This document shows, one piece after another, positions 7,856-16,868 of a stretch of DNA of 19,673 nt (positions within the stretch are counted from its first letter, which is position 1; every line of letters begins with the position of its first letter). Origin of the DNA: Farysia itapuensis (Eukaryota > Basidiomycota > Ustilaginomycetes > Ustilaginales > Ustilaginaceae); contig JALBYC010000052.1 of the NCBI GenBank assembly GCA_023212645.1, forward strand, positions 1-19,673, in the 5' to 3' direction. A program made the position numbers and the translations under genes. The notes beneath the pieces were generated by a model. The model saw only the letters and a program-made list of their open reading frames with translations. It was not told where the DNA came from and searched no databases.

Positions 7856-8506
7856 ATGTCAGAACGAGTAGGTAGCTTGTGCATGGGTACGATGCATATT
7901 TGCGCAAGAGACTGACTGGCGTGATTTGTCGTTCTTGCAGGGACGTGGTAGAGGAGGAGCGCAACCGGCAGGCGGCGCATCTTCCCGAGGAGGCGCAGGT
8001 GGGCGTGGTGGTGGTGCTGCGGGGCGTGGTGGCCGAGGTGGTGGTCGCGGGGGTGGTGCATCAGGATCAGGCCCCAGCACGACCGAGCGACCCAAGAAAG
8101 AAGCCATTTTGGATCTCAACAAGTACATGGACAAGAAGATCCGTGTCAAATTCGCCGGTGGACGAGAAGGTATGTCTGCCGTTTCATCATAGCCCCTGCT
8201 TCGAGCAGCATACTGACCCTCATGATCCACTGCGCAGTATTTGGTGTGCTCAAGGGTTTTGATCAGCTAATGAACCTGGTCATGGACGAAGTGGACGAGT
8301 TGTTGCGCGACCAGGACGGCAATGTAACGGAAGAGACAAGGCCTCTTGGTCTCGTTGTCGTCCGTGGAACCGCTCTCACTGTCATCAACCCTGCCGACGG
8401 CTACGAGTCTATCGAAAAGTACGTGTCGCCTCCGCATAGTGCAGTTCTGGCCGATGTAGCTGACGTGTCCTTTCTTTTATCCAGCCCATTCGCGCAAGCA
8501 GAATAA
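7856..8506 (+). CDS. LSM7: U6 snRNA-associated Sm-like protein LSm7 (four exons)
   Basis: The exons are 7856-7867, 7941-8169, 8238-8418 and 8485-8506. The introns are 73, 68 and 66 nt, all GT-AG (donors GTAGGT, GTATGT, GTACGT). The joined protein has 147 residues. Residues 1-4 (MSER) come from exon 1. Residues 5-52 are an RG/RGG-rich low-complexity segment. The Sm fold starts near 59 (ILDLNKYMDKKIRVKFAGGRE, Sm1 motif ending GVLKGFDQLMNLVMD) and closes with the Sm2 motif LGLVVVRGTALTVI. The tail IENPFAQAE matches the family's NPF tail. LSm7 is part of the LSm1-7 ring (mRNA decapping) and the LSm2-8 ring (U6 snRNA). The usual length is about 103-115 residues, so the Gly/Arg-rich extension is unusual. 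The gene ends 68 bp from the stop of the convergent GH35 gene. Confidence 0.93.
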
Positions 8507-8574
8507 AGCGTCATCACGACACACCAACAGAAATTTCAAAACACTATGTATTCATCGCAGCTTGAGCGGGAAGG

Positions 8575-11500
8575 TCAGGGAGACTGAGAGAATCGCAGCT
8601 CTTTCCACGTCGGACTTGCGAGAGAGTATCCGTCTCGAGGTTCTCCTGTCGAGCGATGCGAGACACGGAGCTCGAGATGCTCAGCAGGGTCGAATGGGCA
8701 ATCGTCATCGCTCAGATTCCATACTGAAACTCCGATGGTGTTTTCTCCATGGTGCTGAAGAATCCCGCTATGAATGGGGAAGACGGTTTGCGGTCCGAGG
8801 CGGTGAATGTACTTGCCCATTTGCCAGCCATTGACGTACAGCTGAGCTCGGAAGTTGGCCTTCGTCGTCGGTGCGATGTTGAAGTGAAGGTGGAAGCCGA
8901 TGTCGTGGCCCTGTGGTGTGTCAATCTCAAACTCGGTGCGGTAAAACAGGACTCTTGTTCCACTGTCCTTGCTGACAAGCGTCGAGTGCTTAGCCCAGGT
9001 TGAAGAGTCGTAGCCTGGAAGATGCCACCCTTGCACCTCGGCGTGCAAACCGCCCTCGTTCAGAGCCCGTCGTACTTTGTCCGGTGCTTGTTCGCCCAGG
9101 TAGTTACCCTGCACCTTCCACGTCACCTCCGGCTCAGAGAGATTTGCACTGCGCAGCGATGGGAAGCTGAACTTGACAATCCCTCGCGGTAGCTTGACGG
9201 CCTCCAAGCCCAGTCGACGCACCTGAAGTTCATCAGAGAATTGCAGACCGATGGGCAATTCGCCCGCTTCCATGTCGAGTCCCATGTGATCCTGCAGGAC
9301 AGTCACAACGTTTCGCCCGTACTTGCGAGCTGAGGTCGGGATCGAGAAAGTCTTGTTGGCAGCTGACTGGACGCTGTCTGCTTCCGCGCTGCCAAGATAA
9401 ATGTCATTCATCCAGGCGCTGAAAGCAAAGAAGCGTCCACCCTCAATAGTCAATGCAAAGTCGGTGAGCCTGTCTTGTTCGTCGATGTTGAACGAGCCCC
9501 TCCACAGGATGTTGTTGGCGTGGAAGCCGTACTCAGATGCAAACAGGACCTTGCCTTGCGTATCTATGGACGGATCGTTTGCGTAAGGATTGTACGATTT
9601 CGTCTTATCGGCCGGGGTCCATTGAGAATCGTCAAAGTGCGCCGCGTCACTGACTTCAGGCAAAGAGTCGCTTGCCTTCCAAACAACAGAAGCTAGCGAA
9701 GGTGATTTCCACGCGAGAACGCTGCGCGAAGGGCCAGGGATCGTGATGGAGTAAGTCCAAGGTGCCACCTTGTTCGCGCGAACGGGGATGCTCTTGCCGT
9801 TCCAGCAGAATTTCTTCACCGTTGGTAGTGCTACGATGGTGGTTTTGCGCTCGACCGACGCAGATCCCCAGAGATGAAGGGTATCCAAGGTGGACTTGTC
9901 GCTCGAGTAGGTTGCATTGAAAAGCATGTCAACATTGCGGACAATAACTTTGTCGGCAGAACGGCCGAAGAAACGATCAGTCCATGAGCTAGCATCTGCT
10001 TGCTCAAGACCTGCATCTGCAGAGGAGAAACGTGCTGGCGCTGAAAAGTCACGCTGCATCATCGTCGTTGTTGCAGCGTGCACCGTAACGTACTTGCCCT
10101 TGGCAGTCGTGTACACGACCACGCGAGAATGGGTGTCATTCTCTTGAAATTTCGGAAGATAGGCGGTGACGAATCGGCCATCGTCACTCATCTCCATGTA
10201 CGAGTCCTCCGCATCGTCAGACTGTGTCATAAATCCTTCCGAAGATACAAACATCTGAACACGAATGATGCGATCCGCCTCATCTTCCACCCGAAAAGCG
10301 TAGTGATATATCTGACCCGGTTCTGCGTCCAGATCGATGGACAACACCTTGTCAATTGTAGCGACTCGGAAGACGTTCGCCGTGGAATAGCGCAGTGTGA
10401 TGCAGTCTGCGAGGCGCTGATCGACAGGTATGATGTGGCTGTCTCTACCGTTCAGACAGTTCTTACCCACGACGTCCTGGGTTACCTCGTCCAGCTTTGC
10501 TCCCAAGACAACCTTTTGGCCAAGCGTCTCGATTTCCAAAGCGAATTGTGTCTTGTTCGTCGAGCTGGTATCTTCGTGACGCACAATGTAAAAGCGACTG
10601 CGCGTTTGAGGATTCTGCAGTACAGTGGTGCGGAGTAACGCAGCTTTGGTAGAGGCCATTACCATGTCGGCGGAATGTGAAATATGCAGCCCCGGTCCGT
10701 CTTCAATCTGTTCGGTCATGGCGAGGTCTGGAAAGGAGGAGACAAAGTAGCCCTGCCGCTTGTACTCTGCGTATTTGGGCGTTGTCTGACGCTCCTCTGT
10801 CAACGCAGCGCCGTAGTCGTAGGAAGTATAGACATCTGGCTCAGCTAGTCCTCCCCAATTGGTGCCTCCGTACACCATGTAAATGGACAGTAAAGTGACT
10901 CTCTGGGCCCACAGGGCTTGATTGGCGACTCGGACAAATTTAGCATCCGTCATCTGAAGACAGGCTGCGTAGCCCGGACCACCGTACGGATCATAGCTAC
11001 CGCCTTGAAATTCGGGTATGTAGAAAGGCTGATTCGGATTGGTTTCGAGATGATACTGGAGGTAGTCGTCCCGAAAGGGCACCCACGTTTCCGGGTGCGA
11101 GCAATCGAATCGTTGTGGGTATGAGTCGAGCCCGTACAGATCGACAATATCGACAAAGTTGCTGTCGCGAGACGGGTCATTGTACGTAATTGGCACACTG
11201 ATACCTGACAGTTTGAAGGATTCTACGAGCTCAATCATGTAGGCACGCTCAGCTTTGCCTGTCTTGTACTCGTTGTCCGCCTGAACAAGAATGACAGATC
11301 CGCCTTGTAAGCTGTCTGTGTGCGAGCTGTTATACAACAGCTGGTGCTTTACGACGACTTCGGAGATGGCGTCTATGTAGGGCTTCCAGGCTGCTCGCCA
11401 ATTCGGATCGTCTGTGCGAAGCGTGGCGTTGATGTTGACAGTCCAGAGAGCCATGCCTCCCATTGTCGTCTCGGCATTGATGTACGGACCTGGTCTGACA

Positions 11501-11919
11501 ATGACGAACAGGCCTGTCTCTTTGGCAATTGTCAGAAAGTAGTCCAGGTCATTGATGCCCGAGAGGTCGATGCTAGCCGGATCCGGCTTAGGCTGGATTA
11601 GGCCCCAATGAGTGTAGATCGAGACAGTGTTGAAGCCAGCAGCGCGGATCTTCTGCAGCACATCTCGCCACAGACTGGGCACAGGTAGGCGCCAGGGGTG
11701 GAACTCGGCTGCAAAGACAAACAGACGCTCATTACCGTGGGCGAGAGCCAGGCTGTACTTGTCATACACGACCGCTGCATTTGAGCTGTTGCGGGGTAGG
11801 GTCCACTGAGTTTTCCCAAGCGCTGAGTTCTGTATTAAAAACGGGATTTGCGCAGCGTAGCTGACAGCTGCAGCCAGCAGCACGCAGACAGAGCCAGCAA
11901 GAGGAACCGATAACTTCAT
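8575..11919 (-). CDS. Secreted GH35 beta-galactosidase, LacA-like
   Basis: One uninterrupted frame codes for 1114 residues. A signal peptide covers residues 1-22/23 (hydrophobic core LAGSVCVLLAAAVS). The GH35 catalytic barrel spans about 45-390. Its motifs are AEFHPWRLPVPSLW (71-84), HWGLIQPKP (104-112) and RPGPYINAE (142-150). QADNEY carries the presumed acid/base Glu217, and IPEFQGGSYDPYGG carries the presumed nucleophile Glu303. GGTNWGG lies at 351-357. The remaining 700 residues fit the beta-sandwich and jelly-roll domains of fungal LacA enzymes. Several NxS/T sites (for example NSS, NATL) suggest N-glycosylation. It should release terminal beta-galactose from extracellular or plant cell-wall glycans. 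The canonical ENEY is DNEY here; the changed residue is not the catalytic Glu. Its length is somewhat above the roughly 1000 residues typical of fungal enzymes. Confidence 0.93.
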   Translation of the reverse strand: MKLSVPLAGSVCVLLAAAVSYAAQIPFLIQNSALGKTQWTLPRNSSNAAVVYDKYSLALAHGNERLFVFAAEFHPWRLPVPSLWRDVLQKIRAAGFNTVSIYTHWGLIQPKPDPASIDLSGINDLDYFLTIAKETGLFVIVRPGPYINAETTMGGMALWTVNINATLRTDDPNWRAAWKPYIDAISEVVVKHQLLYNSSHTDSLQGGSVILVQADNEYKTGKAERAYMIELVESFKLSGISVPITYNDPSRDSNFVDIVDLYGLDSYPQRFDCSHPETWVPFRDDYLQYHLETNPNQPFYIPEFQGGSYDPYGGPGYAACLQMTDAKFVRVANQALWAQRVTLLSIYMVYGGTNWGGLAEPDVYTSYDYGAALTEERQTTPKYAEYKRQGYFVSSFPDLAMTEQIEDGPGLHISHSADMVMASTKAALLRTTVLQNPQTRSRFYIVRHEDTSSTNKTQFALEIETLGQKVVLGAKLDEVTQDVVGKNCLNGRDSHIIPVDQRLADCITLRYSTANVFRVATIDKVLSIDLDAEPGQIYHYAFRVEDEADRIIRVQMFVSSEGFMTQSDDAEDSYMEMSDDGRFVTAYLPKFQENDTHSRVVVYTTAKGKYVTVHAATTTMMQRDFSAPARFSSADAGLEQADASSWTDRFFGRSADKVIVRNVDMLFNATYSSDKSTLDTLHLWGSASVERKTTIVALPTVKKFCWNGKSIPVRANKVAPWTYSITIPGPSRSVLAWKSPSLASVVWKASDSLPEVSDAAHFDDSQWTPADKTKSYNPYANDPSIDTQGKVLFASEYGFHANNILWRGSFNIDEQDRLTDFALTIEGGRFFAFSAWMNDIYLGSAEADSVQSAANKTFSIPTSARKYGRNVVTVLQDHMGLDMEAGELPIGLQFSDELQVRRLGLEAVKLPRGIVKFSFPSLRSANLSEPEVTWKVQGNYLGEQAPDKVRRALNEGGLHAEVQGWHLPGYDSSTWAKHSTLVSKDSGTRVLFYRTEFEIDTPQGHDIGFHLHFNIAPTTKANFRAQLYVNGWQMGKYIHRLGPQTVFPIHSGILQHHGENTIGVSVWNLSDDDCPFDPAEHLELRVSHRSTGEPRDGYSLASPTWKELRFSQSP

Positions 11920-12331
11920 CGCCGTGAATGCAGCATGTCAGTAGTACAAAGTTGCGGTGGAGGCTTCCAACCAGGTGGACCCTGCGTTACGCGAATCGCT
12001 CGCAGCTCGGCAAAAGCCGCGCATTTCTCGCCACTCCCAAGCTCAGTCAAGAGACGCTAAGAAGAATTGGGGCTCGCTGAAAGCACATGTATTATTGACA
12101 ACGTTACACCCAAGGAAACATGGTAGCGGAAGAGAGACGAGAAAAGGACAGAAGTGTAACTTATGTGTATGCCTGGTTGGGGTGGGGAGGTGACGTTGAT
12201 GCTGAGAACAAGAATACGCAGGTAGACAGACGCAAGTAGCGACCGTGCAGTGAGGAAGCTTTCCATTGAATTCTCGAATGTGATGAGAGGCGGGGGGTAA
12301 AACGACGATTGACACGAGAACGAAGCATCGT
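11920..12331. promoter_or_regulatory. Intergenic: GH35 promoter and HOG1 3' flank
   Basis: No gene is visible in these 412 bp. The two flanking genes are in tandem on the minus strand, so this stretch holds the HOG1 3' UTR and the GH35 promoter. Two matches to the carbon-repressor consensus SYGGRG (Mig1/CreA type) are seen on the plus strand: GTGGGG at 12182-12187 and GCGGGG at 12290-12295. They are about 265 and 370 bp upstream of the GH35 ATG. The consensus is short, so these may be chance. Confidence 0.35.
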
Positions 12332-13411
12332 CTAGTTGCCGACAGGTGGAACGGGGCCTTCGTCTTGGCCGGACGAGTTGTCTATGTTGTGGAAATCGAG
12401 AATCTCAGAGTACATCATGACCTTCCATGTGTCGACGGGAAGATCGGCGTCGTTGAATGACCAGTCGAATGGCTCGTCGGCTTCAGGTTCGTCGGTGGGA
12501 TCGTGGTAAGGGGCGAGATAGGGATGCGCGAGAGCATCTGCGGCACTGATACGCGTTCTTGGGTCGAAAACAAGCATCTTTTCTAGCAGATCCAGCGCCA
12601 TTGGGTCGGCATTCTTGAATTTTTGTGCAAAGGGAACACGCTCTCTCTTTGGGAGCGACTGAACGAAGCGCAATGTGTTTTCGGAGGCGATGGTCTTGAT
12701 CACCTCATCCGGTGGAGTACCGAGAAGTTCGGTGATAATGGAGAATTGGTTGACATGGTCTTTACCGGGGAAGAGGGGTTTGCCTTCGAGCATTTCTGCA
12801 AAGATGCATCCGGCACTCCAGACGTCGACGGCTACGTCGTATTTTTGCCAGGTAAGCATGATTTCAGGGGCTCGATAATAACGTGTGCTGACGTAGCCAG
12901 TCATCTGGGGGTCCTGAATACGGGCGAGACCAAAGTCGCAGATCTTGAGATCGCAGTTCTCGTTGACGAGAATGTTGCTTGGCTTCAAGTCGCGGTGAAC
13001 GACACCTGCTGAGTGAACGTACTTGAGACCGCGAAGGATCTGGTAGAGGAAGTATTGGATGAATTGCTTCTCCAACGGTCGACTGGTGAGTAGACGGTGA
13101 AGATCGGTGCCGAGAAGCTCGGTGACAAAGTAGATGTCTTCGAGAGGCGAGATGAAAATGTCGCTCAAGCTAATGATGTTTTCATGGCGAATGTGCTTGA
13201 GAAGCTTGAGTTCTCGATAGGTTCGCTTGGAGAGTACGGGGGTAGAGAAGGGTTTCATGATCTTCTTGATGGCGACCGAAGTACTGGTGAGTTGGTCGTT
13301 GGCTGAGCAGACCAGGCCGAACGCGCCCATACCGACTGGTTGAAGATCGACATAACGCGTAGTCACCTCAAACACGGTACCAAAGATGGAAAGCTTGACA
13401 AAATCGGCCAT
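12332..13411 (-). CDS. HOG1: Hog1/p38-type stress-activated MAP kinase
   Basis: The intron-free gene codes for 359 residues. Motifs run in kinase order: Gly-loop VGMGAFGLV (26-34), ATP lysine in VAIKK (Lys49), catalytic loop HRDLKPSN (139-146), DFG (159-161), activation loop TGY (171-173) and RYYRAPEI (178-185). The TGY sequence, the start [15 protein letters not shown] and the acidic common-docking stretch at about 304-318 ([16 protein letters not shown]) mark it as Hog1 rather than the Fus3/Kss1 (TEY) class. A Pbs2-type MAPKK is the expected activator, for osmotic and oxidative stress. The start is set at 13411 by conservation. An in-frame ATG 65 codons upstream (13606) would add a hydrophobic N-terminus. 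The gene is divergent from the SYP1-like gene. Confidence 0.96.
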   Translation of the reverse strand: MADFVKLSIFGTVFEVTTRYVDLQPVGMGAFGLVCSANDQLTSTSVAIKKIMKPFSTPVLSKRTYRELKLLKHIRHENIISLSDIFISPLEDIYFVTELLGTDLHRLLTSRPLEKQFIQYFLYQILRGLKYVHSAGVVHRDLKPSNILVNENCDLKICDFGLARIQDPQMTGYVSTRYYRAPEIMLTWQKYDVAVDVWSAGCIFAEMLEGKPLFPGKDHVNQFSIITELLGTPPDEVIKTIASENTLRFVQSLPKRERVPFAQKFKNADPMALDLLEKMLVFDPRTRISAADALAHPYLAPYHDPTDEPEADEPFDWSFNDADLPVDTWKVMMYSEILDFHNIDNSSGQDEGPVPPVGN

Positions 13412-14043
13412 GATTGGCGATGTGAGACTGAACGAACGCCAACGGAGGATGTGCAAAGCTCTTTCTCTTTGTGTCGAAAGAGAACTGCACTGGAACGGCA
13501 GTTGAAAAAAGGGATACGAAGAGTGATGGAGAAGACGCAAAACAGTGGATGGGAGGAGAGCCGAACAAAGCCAAGCCAGGGCGCGACAAATACAAGGAAT
13601 AATCATTCACATACACTTTCGGCCAAGCAAAGCAAAGCAAGCACAGCACAGCACAGAACAGAAGCACAAAATAATATTCCGAATAAGAATCTCAATTTTA
13701 GCCACATCCGTCCGCTTCAAGTCCAAGAAGATATACTCCAGGGGATGGCCGTGCTTGCCTAGCTGACGATTGCCACCCGCCTGTGCACTAGCGTGCTTTT
13801 TCAGTTCTTCTCCAGGGTCCACCGAGGTTAGGCGGACAGAAGTAGTGATCGCAGTACCGAGTGTCAGCATTCCGACGCATTTGCCGAGATCGCATCTGCA
13901 GGATGATCAGCGGCAATTCTTCTCGCACGAGAATCTTGTTTTTCGCGTTCCAAAACCTCCACCGATCCCGGGGTAATCACAGTCACACACAGACTCCCCC
14001 TGTCATCCATCCGTCTATACCCAGTCTTGACATCTAGGTAACC
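13412..14043. promoter_or_regulatory. Divergent promoter region, HOG1 / SYP1-like
   Basis: No gene is visible in these 632 bp. They hold the leaders and promoters of HOG1 (left) and the muniscin gene (right). Visible elements include the pentanucleotide repeats at 13626-13655 and STRE-like AGGGG at 13740-13744 and CCCCT at 13997-14001. A small hairpin TTCTCG-ca-CGAGAA is also visible at about 13919-13932. A frame continuous with HOG1 stays open from its ATG back to 13606. Confidence 0.4.
13626..13655. repeat. Compound pentanucleotide microsatellite
   Basis: Three perfect copies of AGCAA (13626-13640) run directly into three perfect copies of GCACA (13641-13655), followed by degenerate GAACAGAAGCACA. 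The run lies 215-245 bp upstream of the HOG1 start, within its probable leader or promoter. Confidence 0.75.
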
Positions 14044-16731
14044 ATGGCGGAAGCCACCTCTTTTGCGTCCAATGCATACGCCAATGCGTTTGTGCCCGGG
14101 AAGCCGCGGGATGCTGCCAAACTCGTGCAGGAACGTCTGCGCAAAGCCAAGCTGTTCAACGAAGAACTCGCAGATTACTTTGCTGCCCGCCGAGAGCTGG
14201 AAGAATCTTATCTGAAGCAATTGCAAAAGATCTCGAAGCGCAGTTTCCTGTCAGATGCTTCTACGATTCCGCCCGGCTATGCGCCTGTCTACGAACGGCT
14301 GATCCAGGAACTCGCGGAAGTTGCTAATGTCCATAGCGAACTAGAGAAAGTCATTGCAGACGACTGCGAAGCAGCTATACGTAATGCCAGCAACAAGGGG
14401 GAATGGAGCAGAGTCAAGGAACACGATGATAGCCTCGCCAATACGCTGCGTGAAATCAACTCGCTCGAATCTCAGCTGAACAAGGACCTCAAAAAGGTCG
14501 AGGCCGCTTCGTCCAAAAAGGCCGGTCAGGCGAACGCTAAGATGCAAGAAACCGAACAGGCATTGGCTCAGACCATGGAACTCTGGCAGACAGAAGCGCC
14601 CTTTGTATTTGAGTCGTACCAGCGCATTGATGCCCATCGTCTCGAACTGCTTAAAGAGGTTGTGGCCAAATTCGAGACTGCCCAAAGCGATGCCGCACAA
14701 CGAATCATGGGCATCTCGGAAAAGACGATGCAGGAATGTCTCAGCTTCGATACGCAGGCAGACATGCAAGACTTTGTGCTCAAGAACAACTCCGCTGCCG
14801 CGGTCAGCACAAGCCGTAACGGAAGCAGCGCACGCGCTCCCGCCAGCAATACGCCAGCCGTTCTGCAAAGATCAGGCTCTGTAGCCGGTCGCAGCGTCAG
14901 CAGCCGTACCGGCGCGGCGCCCCCTACATCGCGCAGCAATGGTGCCGGCATGGGCGAGTTTGGACGATCTACGACTTCGATCCATTCTGCAGACCGCACT
15001 GCAGGCAGTATCAACGAGTCTACGCCGAGCAAGTCTGGAGGCTCGACACTCAAGAATGCCCTGAGCAGATTCGGTCGAGGTCGCTCCAACAAGGATTCTG
15101 CGTCCAACACCCAGACCACGTACGGCTCTCTATCTGATCAGCCTGGTAACTCGTCCTTCACCTCATCCGCCAGCAGGAACAACTTTAGTGACAACGCCGG
15201 CACCGTCCGGCAATCTGCCGTCCCGCAAAGGAGTTTGGGAGCTGTTGGGGAAGACAGCCTGGACTTTGCTCCTCCAGCTGCCGCTTCTGGTCTCATGGCT
15301 CCCCTGACTCCCTCCACCGCCCCTGCGCGAAAGAGCTCAGCTCCTCGATCACCAGCTCCCACTCCTGCGCAAGTAGCACCACAGGTGGACGCAGAAGGCT
15401 ACTCTATTCCTCCACCGGATCGCAAGCCATGGGAGACGGCAGGATCGGCGGCAGGTGCAACTTCCTTGATGGACGATGACGCTGAAGACTCGCGCGACAC
15501 TTTTGACACTTCACTCGGTAGTCGCGTGACCAACATGAATATCAGCAGCCAGCCGATCGCCGAGGACTCGGACAAAGATCGGGCAGCAATGGAGCGTGTC
15601 AAGTCGACCTTGCTCACGTCCAGTGGGCCTCCCTCTCGACGTGGGACTACGAGACGAGAGCGCCGAGACGTGCGAAACACGACATACAACCCTGCCTATG
15701 CCGGCGTTGGCTCCGGTGAGGACGGTCGGCTGAGCCAATTCGGTGTCATGACAGCATCGCCATCGTCGAGCATACCGGGATCCCCCTCGCCCTTTGGCAC
15801 AAGCACTGCGCAGAGCGCCGCCTTGGCACCTACGGTCGGACGAGCACGCACCCAGAGCATTGCCTCTGTCTCGTCTTCGACAAATCCTTTCGATAGTGCT
15901 TCATCTTCAGCACCGCTGAAAGCCTCGCTAAACGAGCGGGTCAATGTCATTTTCAACGGGCGCGAAGTTACCAAGGTCATGGTGGTGGGCGAGTTGAGCG
16001 TCTCTGTCACGGGCAATGCAGCCACTAGCGAACCGGTGCATGTTCGCATCGAGCGGTTCGAGCAGCTGGAGAAAGCGGCGCCCAATCCGTCGTTCCTGCA
16101 GCCCCTGCCCGGCACCGCCGCTGCTCCTGGTGAGTACATGCTGGATTTGAAAGCACTGTACGAGCAAGGTACCTCTTCGGGTCTGCCGGGCTCGGGCTCG
16201 CAGGCTGTCATTCTCAAGTACCAGCTGTACGTGTCGGATAGCAAGAAGGAGCAGTACGTGCCTCTGCAGCTGCAGGCGCAATGGCGATGCGAGCCGCAGC
16301 AAACATCGTTCTTGATGACCTACTCGCCCAATGCGTCGTGTCAATTGCACTCGTCATCGGCGGGCGCCGATGAGGACCCGCCGATGCTGCAGGACCTCCA
16401 GTTCGCAGTCCAGATCCAGCCCTCCACCGTCACCAACATTATGTCCAAACCCACGGCCACTTTTTCGGCGGAAAACAAGAGCCTCTTCTGGAAAATCAAT
16501 GACAACCTCGCGCTTACTTCGTCGACAGCGTCCGAGATTTCAAAATTGCTCGCACGATGTCAAATCTCGGGCGCGCAGACGATCCCCTCGCCCGTGTACC
16601 TCAAATGGAAGATTCTACACAGGACTATCTCAAGTATCGGCATCACGGCCGTGCCTGCCACCAATGACGGCGTCAAGATTGGCGAAGTCGTCCGTCAGTG
16701 TACTGCCGGCAAATTCATCGCCTCTCCGTAG
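14044..16731 (+). CDS. SYP1: Muniscin-type endocytic adaptor, Syp1/FCHo-like
   Basis: The single exon codes for 895 residues. Residues 9 to about 250 form an F-BAR domain (FVPGKPRDAAKLVQERLRKA, then long heptad-rich helices including NEELADYFAARRELEESYLKQL). Residues 255-620 are a Ser/Pro/Thr-rich disordered linker with an NPFD motif at 614-617 that could bind EH domains of Ede1/Pan1-type proteins. From about 625 to the end lies a mu-homology domain (NERVNVIFNGREVTKVMVVGELSVSV, then a beta-rich fold). Muniscins bend membranes, bind PI(4,5)P2 and cargo, and help start clathrin-coated pits; in yeast Syp1 also acts on septins. The ATG sits in ACCATGG, a strong start context. The order of domains makes the family call firm; the choice of symbol follows yeast. 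The gene converges on eIF2-gamma, 137 bp between stops. Confidence 0.88.
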   Translation: MAEATSFASNAYANAFVPGKPRDAAKLVQERLRKAKLFNEELADYFAARRELEESYLKQLQKISKRSFLSDASTIPPGYAPVYERLIQELAEVANVHSELEKVIADDCEAAIRNASNKGEWSRVKEHDDSLANTLREINSLESQLNKDLKKVEAASSKKAGQANAKMQETEQALAQTMELWQTEAPFVFESYQRIDAHRLELLKEVVAKFETAQSDAAQRIMGISEKTMQECLSFDTQADMQDFVLKNNSAAAVSTSRNGSSARAPASNTPAVLQRSGSVAGRSVSSRTGAAPPTSRSNGAGMGEFGRSTTSIHSADRTAGSINESTPSKSGGSTLKNALSRFGRGRSNKDSASNTQTTYGSLSDQPGNSSFTSSASRNNFSDNAGTVRQSAVPQRSLGAVGEDSLDFAPPAAASGLMAPLTPSTAPARKSSAPRSPAPTPAQVAPQVDAEGYSIPPPDRKPWETAGSAAGATSLMDDDAEDSRDTFDTSLGSRVTNMNISSQPIAEDSDKDRAAMERVKSTLLTSSGPPSRRGTTRRERRDVRNTTYNPAYAGVGSGEDGRLSQFGVMTASPSSSIPGSPSPFGTSTAQSAALAPTVGRARTQSIASVSSSTNPFDSASSSAPLKASLNERVNVIFNGREVTKVMVVGELSVSVTGNAATSEPVHVRIERFEQLEKAAPNPSFLQPLPGTAAAPGEYMLDLKALYEQGTSSGLPGSGSQAVILKYQLYVSDSKKEQYVPLQLQAQWRCEPQQTSFLMTYSPNASCQLHSSSAGADEDPPMLQDLQFAVQIQPSTVTNIMSKPTATFSAENKSLFWKINDNLALTSSTASEISKLLARCQISGAQTIPSPVYLKWKILHRTISSIGITAVPATNDGVKIGEVVRQCTAGKFIASP

Positions 16732-16868
16732 TCCGCTCTTACCCTCCCCTGTTGTGCGCGCTCTGTGTTTTCTAGAATATACCTGTTACATTATCAACCA
16801 CGTTACGGGGGCGGTGTAAGCGCGTGTGTAGAAAAAGGTGGAGATGACATGTGTGGTGTGTGTGTTTT

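Noticed and set aside
10078..10638. A 186-residue open frame antisense to the GH35 gene
   Set aside because: It is a shadow of the strong GH35 frame; no conserved motif is visible.
12043..12315. A 90-residue open frame between GH35 and HOG1 on the minus strand
   Set aside because: The composition is Cys/His/Pro-rich without any family pattern, and it lies in the HOG1 3' flank and GH35 promoter; it looks like chance.
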